Positions 58,293-64,000 of a stretch of DNA of 64,000 bases are shown here, piece after piece. A program made the translations under genes and the position numbers. The stretch is from Reticulascus tulasneorum (Eukaryota; Ascomycota; Sordariomycetes; Glomerellales; Reticulascaceae), in the NCBI GenBank assembly GCA_001557505.1, contig LSAX01000008.1, forward strand, positions 1,240,001 through 1,304,000, written 5' to 3'. The notes below the pieces were generated by a model. That model searched no databases, was not told where the DNA came from, and was given only the letters and a program-made list of their open reading frames with translations. Numbering within the stretch: position 1 is the first letter of the stretch; the number at the start of each line of letters is the position of its first letter.

Positions 58293-58675
58293 ATGTCATC
58301 CATTCGAAACTTTTTCGGTCTTCAACCCCCTCCCGTCCCAGCTCTACAAGCTCAATGGACGTTTAACCCGAGCTATTACCACATGTGGAAAGTTCAGGAA
58401 TATATCGGTCCAATCTACCAGAAAATATACAAGTTACAGGCAGGTTTTGATCAAAAGATTTGCGTCATTTGTTATCTCAAACTAAAAATTGTTTCGTCAG
58501 CCGACCGCTACTACTTACGTCGAACTGTGGGCGCCGAATCCGCTCACGCCTGTAAGTGCGCTTGAAGTCTGGTGTCCACTTCAAAGAGCTGCCAGCTCTG
58601 ACATTGCTCGCCTCTAACTTTGTCCTTCAGGAACAGCATCAATGGATTGAGGCAAATTGTCGAAGACACTATTGA
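58293..58675 (+). CDS. Small hypothetical protein (about 80 aa), spliced
   Basis: From ATG 58293 the frame MSSIRNFFGLQPPPVPALQ and WTFNPSYYHMWKVQEY looks like a real short fungal protein. It is followed by an intron ending TTTCGTCAG at about 58499 and then PTATTYVELWAPNPLTP. A second intron (GTAAGT...CTTCAG) precedes the last exon. Keeping frame at the first junction needs a GC donor (CAG/GCAGGT), and the last exon reads differently in each phase (a longer, better-looking frame is out of phase). I do not recognise the family. Treat coordinates as approximate. Confidence 0.35.
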
Positions 58676-58862
58676 AGTATGGAACTCAGCACAGGACTAT
58701 ATCACTACGCAGCTTGGATAATTATTCCGTCCGATGCACAGTGAATCGAATACTTCTCGTAGATCGAAGGTTAAAAAGGGATGATTCTCATTAGAGCCCT
58801 CATTAGAAAAGGCCCATCAAGACTATAATCTCATTCCTTCAGTTTTCTATCATGAAAAGAGA

Positions 58863-61501
58863 TTAAGCCTTACTCCCCGTGCTCTTTACCTTGATTTGGT
58901 ACATTGTGATATTCGCTCGGAGACCAGACTCGCAGAGAGTATCTGCGCTTCTCTTGGTTGGCTTTGAGTAGTATGTACCACCAGGATCCTTTTCGGGATC
59001 TTTGACAAAGGTTTTAAGACGAGCTTCAAGATCTTCGCTGGATATCCGAGGTCTGGGCGTGGGATGCGGCCACATATAGTCATACAGCCAAGAAAGCATT
59101 GCAAAGCAATAGCCAGCTTTCGAGCCGGAATCTTCACTCCAATCCTTTTCCACAACAAGCAACTCTTGAGGTATTAGATCAGCCAGGTCATGAACAAATT
59201 CAGTAGCGGCCTCGTGGTCATGGATTTTCTGTAGCCACTATTGCCAGCATGTTAGCAAATACATTACGAGAGAAAGGTAGTAGCTAGCTAATAGAAGTCT
59301 GTTGATTCACCTTGAATACTGCTGGGTTGATACTAAGTGAAGTTGTCCATAACCCATAGTTTACGCAGTAGAACGTATCCTTTGCGAGATGTGGTGTCAC
59401 GTCGTAATGTCGGTCATTCCAGAACTCCTTCAGCCCATCCGAGCCCCATAGCCACCAGACAAGAAAGTCCATATAGAGGCAGCCCAGTGACCAAACATCT
59501 GACGAATTTCCATCCAGAACCAACTCCAGTTCAGGGGCGGAATAGGTGTTTGGAAAGACTCTGGGCTGCATGTGTTTAATGGACTGTGAGTGGTGGTAGC
59601 TGCTTAAGCCGAAATCTGCAATCCGCAGGATCCCGAATTCTTTATACTTGCCATCCCAGCTTCGGAAATACAGAATGTTAGGGGGCTTTATATCGCCGTG
59701 AGTACCGTTGATACGCGTGTTGTCGTCTTTTGGCTCACTTGGATAGTCTTCACGGAACGTTTGAATTGTTTTCAAAGCCTCCGCAAGGCCGCGGCATTGT
59801 TCGGCCATCCATCTGGCCATATCGGACGATTTTCGAGCAGCATCAGGATTGAAAGCCGGCGAAACAGTCTCCCAACATTGCTGGAGTGTTCCGTCCCAGA
59901 ACTCCTGGATCGTTCCGTCCGCGGACGGGAAGAGGAAATAGAGCATAGGGCCATCCTTCTTCTCAATCTCAAAGGTGGCCAAAAGTGTCACGATGTGATC
60001 ACATTTTTGGCGCAGGAGGCGTTTGAGAAAGTATTCTTCCTCTCGAAAGGAGTCCATCGACGAAGGCGTTTTGATTCTTTTGACCGCAAAAAGAGAGCTT
60101 GGTTTTCCGTTCTATTCGTGAACCACGCCCAGTCAGTTTGTAGGCTAAGCATTAGGTGCCCAGAAGGCGGGGCCGCAAGCATACCGAGTGACTAGGAAGG
60201 TCGTGCTGACGGTCTAAGATGTTATACTTCATTACCTCACTGAACCCGCCCTCCTGCGGAAGAATTTCAGAGTCCATAGTTATCGATCTGGTAAAAGGAA
60301 GGATAGTTTCGCTGCCGAAAACATAGTGGAGAACCTTTCCATTCTGTTGAGCAAAGAAAGGAGGGCAAAATTGCCACTGGGCGTTATACAGTCGTTCAAT
60401 ATCAGAATACTCCCAGTCTGTGAAACACGGATGAGCCTGGCTGCCGGGGGCTCCTGCAAGCTCAAAACCTGCGTCTTCTAGGCTCACATTGACGAAAGGT
60501 AGGGTAAAGTCGTTCAGTCTGTTGTCGATAAAATCGCAGATGCGGTTCTCCAGGGATATTGAAATCAGAAGAGCAAAGATAACGCGAAAAGACTGGAAGT
60601 CTTCGTCGATTTTAGAAGAGGGCCATCCACATATTTGGTCACGAACAGAGATAATCATATCTCTCGAGTATGCCGGGTAGATAATGGTTAGGAGACGAAA
60701 AACAACCTCTTCCGTCATTAAATCCCATATCTGAGTTGTAGGCATAAAAAGTTGCTCGTTCCCAAAAACACTTACAAACCTAGATTTCCCGATCTTGGTC
60801 CGGAAATCTTTGAGAGTTTCCGAGTGACTGAAGGCGGCTTGCGTGGTGATCTTTGGTTGGCGAGGAATAACCAGGCTTGGGGCTCCTGCCAGTTTAGGCT
60901 CGTGGACCAACTGGGGTTCCGAGATGGTCGTGTCTCCAGCAAGATTCGAATTCCCCTGTGGACCTTGAGCTTGAGGTCCAGGAACAGAGGTAACCAGTTC
61001 CGCTGGAGTGGCCAGTATCACGTCCAGTTGCGCAAGCTGGTCTGGGATTCTGGCAGCGATGCCTTCACTCGGCACTTCTTTCAGCTCCGCCTCTTCTCGC
61101 CGATCTTTCTCAGTTTGCTGCTGCGTTATCGGGATACTGTTTTCCGTGAAAACTCGGCCAATACCCGAGTATGTGCTGACGGGTAGAGCCTTTGTCTCAT
61201 CTGGCTGCCCAAACTCTCTAGCCAGGAATCGTCGGAGATATTCACGACCACCATTCTTTTCGTAGGTTCTGAGCTCCTCTGAGCGTCTCGATGTCTCACT
61301 CCTTACAAGCTTCCTGTCGATCCCGCTCAGGTTGTATGGATCCAACCTTCGGGATTCTCGTCTTGGTCGATTTTCGCTATCGACAAATGTGGATGAACCA
61401 AGTGTCGGTGCCTGGACGGCTATCGCGCGAACCAGGCTCTCCCGTTGAGGGAGCGTGAGTGGCAGTCTCGCCCGCGAATTGGGAGGCTCGCTCATCGACA
61501 C
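58863..61501 (-). CDS. Protein kinase-like protein with long N-terminal region
   Basis: Three exons (61501-60185, 60111-59311, 59237-58863) close at 830 aa. Residues 1-440 are an unrecognised region: a basic disordered start, then a globular part (TEEVVFRLLTIIYPAYSRD). The kinase domain starts after the first intron with the ATP-site lysine in SLFAVKRIK. A catalytic loop THGDIKPPNIL (about 577) follows, then IADFGLS, SAPE and SDVWSLGCLYMDFL. The HRD Arg is replaced by Gly, but Asp, Lys and Asn of the loop are kept, so activity is possible. There is no signal peptide. Such kinases are numerous in filamentous ascomycetes, often near HET or NLR genes; the target is unknown. Confidence 0.85.
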
Positions 61502-61918
61502 GTCAACGGTAGAATTGCAAGGTATGGGTGAGTGAGCGGCCTATAGGGAGCAAGCTAAGGATGCAATAGCACCCAGCCTATAGCCAAGTAGTCGCCCATC
61601 GAGGGAGGTGGCATTGTAATGGCAGAGAACCCCAGGCTGAGAAACAAAAGTTGACTGAGTGGTGTGGACGACGAACTGTGGTTAACTCCGATACGCACTG
61701 TGCTGCCTAAACCTGAAAATTACGCTTCCAGTTACAATTTGAACGATTTGGCCCTGACGAACCCAACTGACTGCACTGTGAGACCCCTAATTACTATGTA
61801 CTGGGGTACTAAAGTACCTAAGAAACGCCACCCACACCCACCACCTTCCTGCCTTTACTTGGTATAACCGCCAGCCTTGTATTTCCACTTCCATGTTCCA
61901 CATACCCCCGAGCGCGTT
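61502..61918. other. Intergenic region, no gene seen
   Basis: This 417-bp region, upstream of the kinase-like gene and downstream of the small gene at 61919, should contain the kinase promoter. The plus-strand open frame at 61664-61867 has no motif. Confidence 0.4.
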
Positions 61919-62222
61919 TTATTTTAGCACACCACTACACCTCCTTAATTCTCGGTGACTCAACGGCCTTGGTGCTCGAATGCGATATTTATCGGTCTCC
62001 ATCTGTTTTCATGCGTCAGTCAAAACACACTGGCTAGGTGTCCATAGGGCTAGGCTTACCTCAACTTTGAACTCCTTGTCGAAGTTCCGCTCGAGCTCGT
62101 CCAGCAGCTGCCACTCGTTTACCTCTCGCGTCCGTAAAGTTTGAACGACCTCGAGGCTGGACACGCTGTGGGAGCGGGAGGATGACCTTGGAAAGATTCT
62201 TTCTGAAATCCAGTCGAACATG
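61919..62222 (-). CDS. Small hypothetical fungal protein (about 80 aa)
   Basis: From ATG 62222 the product begins MFDWISERIFPRSSSRSHS and continues through WQLLDELERNFDKEFKVE. A GTAAGC...AAACAG intron in phase 0 joins METDKYRIRAPRPLSHREL and a stop at 61919. It is hydrophilic, probably helical, with no signal peptide. The second part (YRIRAPRPLSHRELRRC) is like a recurring short fungal motif, a domain of unknown function. Confidence comes from the clean splice and amphipathic composition. Confidence 0.55.
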
Positions 62223-62963
62223 GTTGGGGTAATGAAGAACAAGAAGAAGGGGAAGCAAAATGACTCTGTGAGAACGATTGGCTGATTTCTAGGCCGTTGA
62301 CATCTTATATACCCGCGTGCTTGTGATTATTTTTGAGCTGCACATTGTCAACAATCGCCACTCACATCAGATGACAATACGGAGCATATCTACTGCCTAT
62401 ATAGTAGAGGAGGCCGCAGTTATTGGGGTTTGATCTTCCTGCACCGCATGGTTGCCTTGTATTTGCCTCGCTTGGTGGGCGAACCAGTCCTTGAGGATGA
62501 ATGTTGTGACCCAGAAAGTACTTGTCGGTAGTGGTACCCTGAGATACTTTCATGGTCTGACACCATCATATTGGTCGCCCCATTTCACTGAAACAGCGAC
62601 AATTCTATCGTGTACCAGTTAAATCGGCGACAAGGTAGAGCAAGGAAACCTACCTAACTAGACGTCACTCGACTTCCTCGAGAACCAGTTGGCACCACTC
62701 AGCAGATTCGAGCAGAACATCGTAATCGAAATTCTGATTGCCCAGGTCATACACCACTCGCGATTGCGGGTGCTGCTTGCAAGTCAATGGTCATCTTGCT
62801 TCTCTGCAGCCTGTGCTCCCATGGTTACCGAGTGTGTTTGGATGCGCACCATAGATTTTATCAAACAGCAAGTAGAAGCAGGTATAAAGAGCATAACCTT
62901 GCGATACTCTAGTCTATTAATATCCATCGCAGCTTGACTGATGGTGGGCCGTAGATGCTTCTT
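62223..62963. other. Intergenic region, no gene seen
   Basis: About 740 bp between two minus-strand genes, holding the 3' flank of the transporter gene and the promoter of the small gene. Nothing was recognised. Confidence 0.4.
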
Positions 62964-64000
62964 CTAAATATCACGGCTCTGGGTTTGGTTCTTCTCGAGC
63001 TTCTCTTTATCTAGTACATCATCCCGTTCCGTACCATCGTCATCAAAAAGGGTTTCCTGGGCTGGAATACGATTAGCAGTGTCATATATTTGTACATCGA
63101 CATACTTACCACTCCAGAGTTCAGCATACAGTCCTCCTCTGTCTATCAACTCCCTGTGTGTGCCCTTCTCTGCCACACTGCCCTCGTTGAGAACAATGAT
63201 CAGATCCGCATCAAAGATCGTCCTTAACCGATGCGCCACAAATACGCTTGTCCTGGCTTTCTCGCGCAAAATGCTATTTATGTTCAACATCAATGCCTGT
63301 TCTGTGTGAGTATCGAGTGCGCTGGTCGCCTCGTCAAAGAAAAGTAGTGGCGGATCCTTGAGAAGCAGTCGGCTCACAGCAAGTCGCTGCTTTTCGCCAC
63401 CTGATATCATCAAGCCGCGCTCGCCAACCTTTGTGTTGTAGCCGTCGGGGAACTTCTCAATGATCTCGTGTATGCGTGCTCTTTGGGCGGCCGCAAGAAC
63501 TTTCTCTCGTGGTGCAGATATGTCTCCATATCGAATGTTGTGCTCAACTGTGTCGTTGAAAAGAGGGGTATCTTGTGGCACGACGCCGATGGATTTCCGC
63601 AATGATTCAAGCGTGACAGACCGAATGTCTTGGTCGTCAATCAGGATTTGCCCTGACTGAACGTCATAAGAACGAAAGAGAAGTCGGAGCAAGGTCGACT
63701 TGCCGCAGCCGCTCGGCCCCACCACAGCAACCTTTTTTCCAGCAGGAATAGTGACGGAAAGATTTCGTAAGATAGGTCTTTCTGGATGGTATCCAAAGGA
63801 GACATTGTCGAATCTTATCTCACCACCTTTAACCAAAGCCAACGGCTTCGCGTTCGGTTCATCCTTGATGGTGACATTCACCTTCTGGAGGTTGAACAAT
63901 GTCTCCATGTCAAGAAGAGATTGTCTCAGTTCACGGTAGACTGAGCCGAGGAAGTTCAGCGGGACGGAAAGCTGGAACACGAGCAGATTGACCATGACCA
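62964..64000 (-). CDS. ATM1: Mitochondrial ABC transporter Atm1/ABCB7 type (partial, 5' end off window)
   Basis: Only the C-terminal part is inside the window. It starts in the last membrane-domain helix ([32 protein letters not shown]), wording close to Atm1. A full nucleotide-binding domain follows: GPSGCGKST (Walker A), VVPQD (Q-loop), ISGGEKQR (signature), [12 protein letters not shown] (Walker B) and VAHRL (H-loop). A short intron (GTAAGT...ATTCCAG, about 63111-63062) joins ELWS to [10 protein letters not shown], the usual Atm1 end. Atm1 sits in the inner mitochondrial membrane and exports a sulfur- or glutathione-linked compound needed for cytosolic iron-sulfur proteins. It is a conserved housekeeping gene at the edge of the accessory block. 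The symbol rests on memory of the family; HMT1-type relatives are the alternative. Confidence 0.88.
   Translation of the reverse strand, partial: VMVNLLVFQLSVPLNFLGSVYRELRQSLLDMETLFNLQKVNVTIKDEPNAKPLALVKGGEIRFDNVSFGYHPERPILRNLSVTIPAGKKVAVVGPSGCGKSTLLRLLFRSYDVQSGQILIDDQDIRSVTLESLRKSIGVVPQDTPLFNDTVEHNIRYGDISAPREKVLAAAQRARIHEIIEKFPDGYNTKVGERGLMISGGEKQRLAVSRLLLKDPPLLFFDEATSALDTHTEQALMLNINSILREKARTSVFVAHRLRTIFDADLIIVLNEGSVAEKGTHRELIDRGGLYAELWSGKYVDVQIYDTANRIPAQETLFDDDGTERDDVLDKEKLEKNQTQSRDI

Noticed and set aside
1..64000. tRNA, rRNA, CRISPR arrays, insertion sequences or intact transposons
   Set aside because: None of their signatures (tRNA boxes, repeat-spacer arrays, transposase or reverse transcriptase motifs) was noticed on reading; a dedicated scan could still find a tRNA.

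Overview
The window is nuclear DNA of a filamentous ascomycete (Pezizomycotina). The evidence is short GT-AG introns (mostly 50-80 nt) with CTAAC-type branch points, a HET-domain gene, fungal-type LysM and GH18 genes, and long non-coding spacers. No rRNA, tRNA, CRISPR array or intact transposon was seen. Gene models were spliced by hand from the sequence. Most exon sets close in frame, which is the main support for the exon boundaries.

Layout. Positions 1-8537 hold a secreted LysM-type gene that runs off the left edge into a WSC-like domain. It is divergent from a 24-exon, about 1266-aa GH18 chitinase of the killer-toxin-like subgroup. Positions 8758-17555 hold an unknown 486-aa protein, a GH115 alpha-glucuronidase, a BIM1-like (X325) copper-site surface protein and a small GPI-type cysteine-rich protein. 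Positions 19796-29196 hold a bacterial-type substrate-binding protein, a broken HET gene, a small secreted alpha/beta-barrel candidate, a protein with a complete trypsin-like triad, and a broken membrane-protein gene. Positions 30026-36088 hold a P450, a broken alpha/beta hydrolase and a secreted GMC oxidoreductase. Positions 37078-42490 hold a second divergent LysM/chitinase pair: a seven-LysM secreted protein and a compact CBM18-GH18 chitinase. Positions 43283-53626 hold a secreted astacin-like metalloprotease, an SGNH hydrolase, a subtilase and a secreted glycosylasparaginase. Positions 54910-64000 hold an ASCH protein, a CorA-like membrane protein, two small unknowns, a protein kinase-like gene and the end of an Atm1-type mitochondrial ABC transporter, a probable conserved housekeeping flank.

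How it fits together. About half the genes carry signal peptides and act on chitin, xylan, protein or esters outside the cell, so the block reads as a secretome-rich accessory island. Its most striking feature is that LysM chitin-binding genes and GH18 chitinases occur twice in the same head-to-head arrangement. Three genes (HET, membrane protein, hydrolase) carry in-frame TAG stops plus frameshifts. This indicates local gene decay, perhaps by a C-to-T mutational process.
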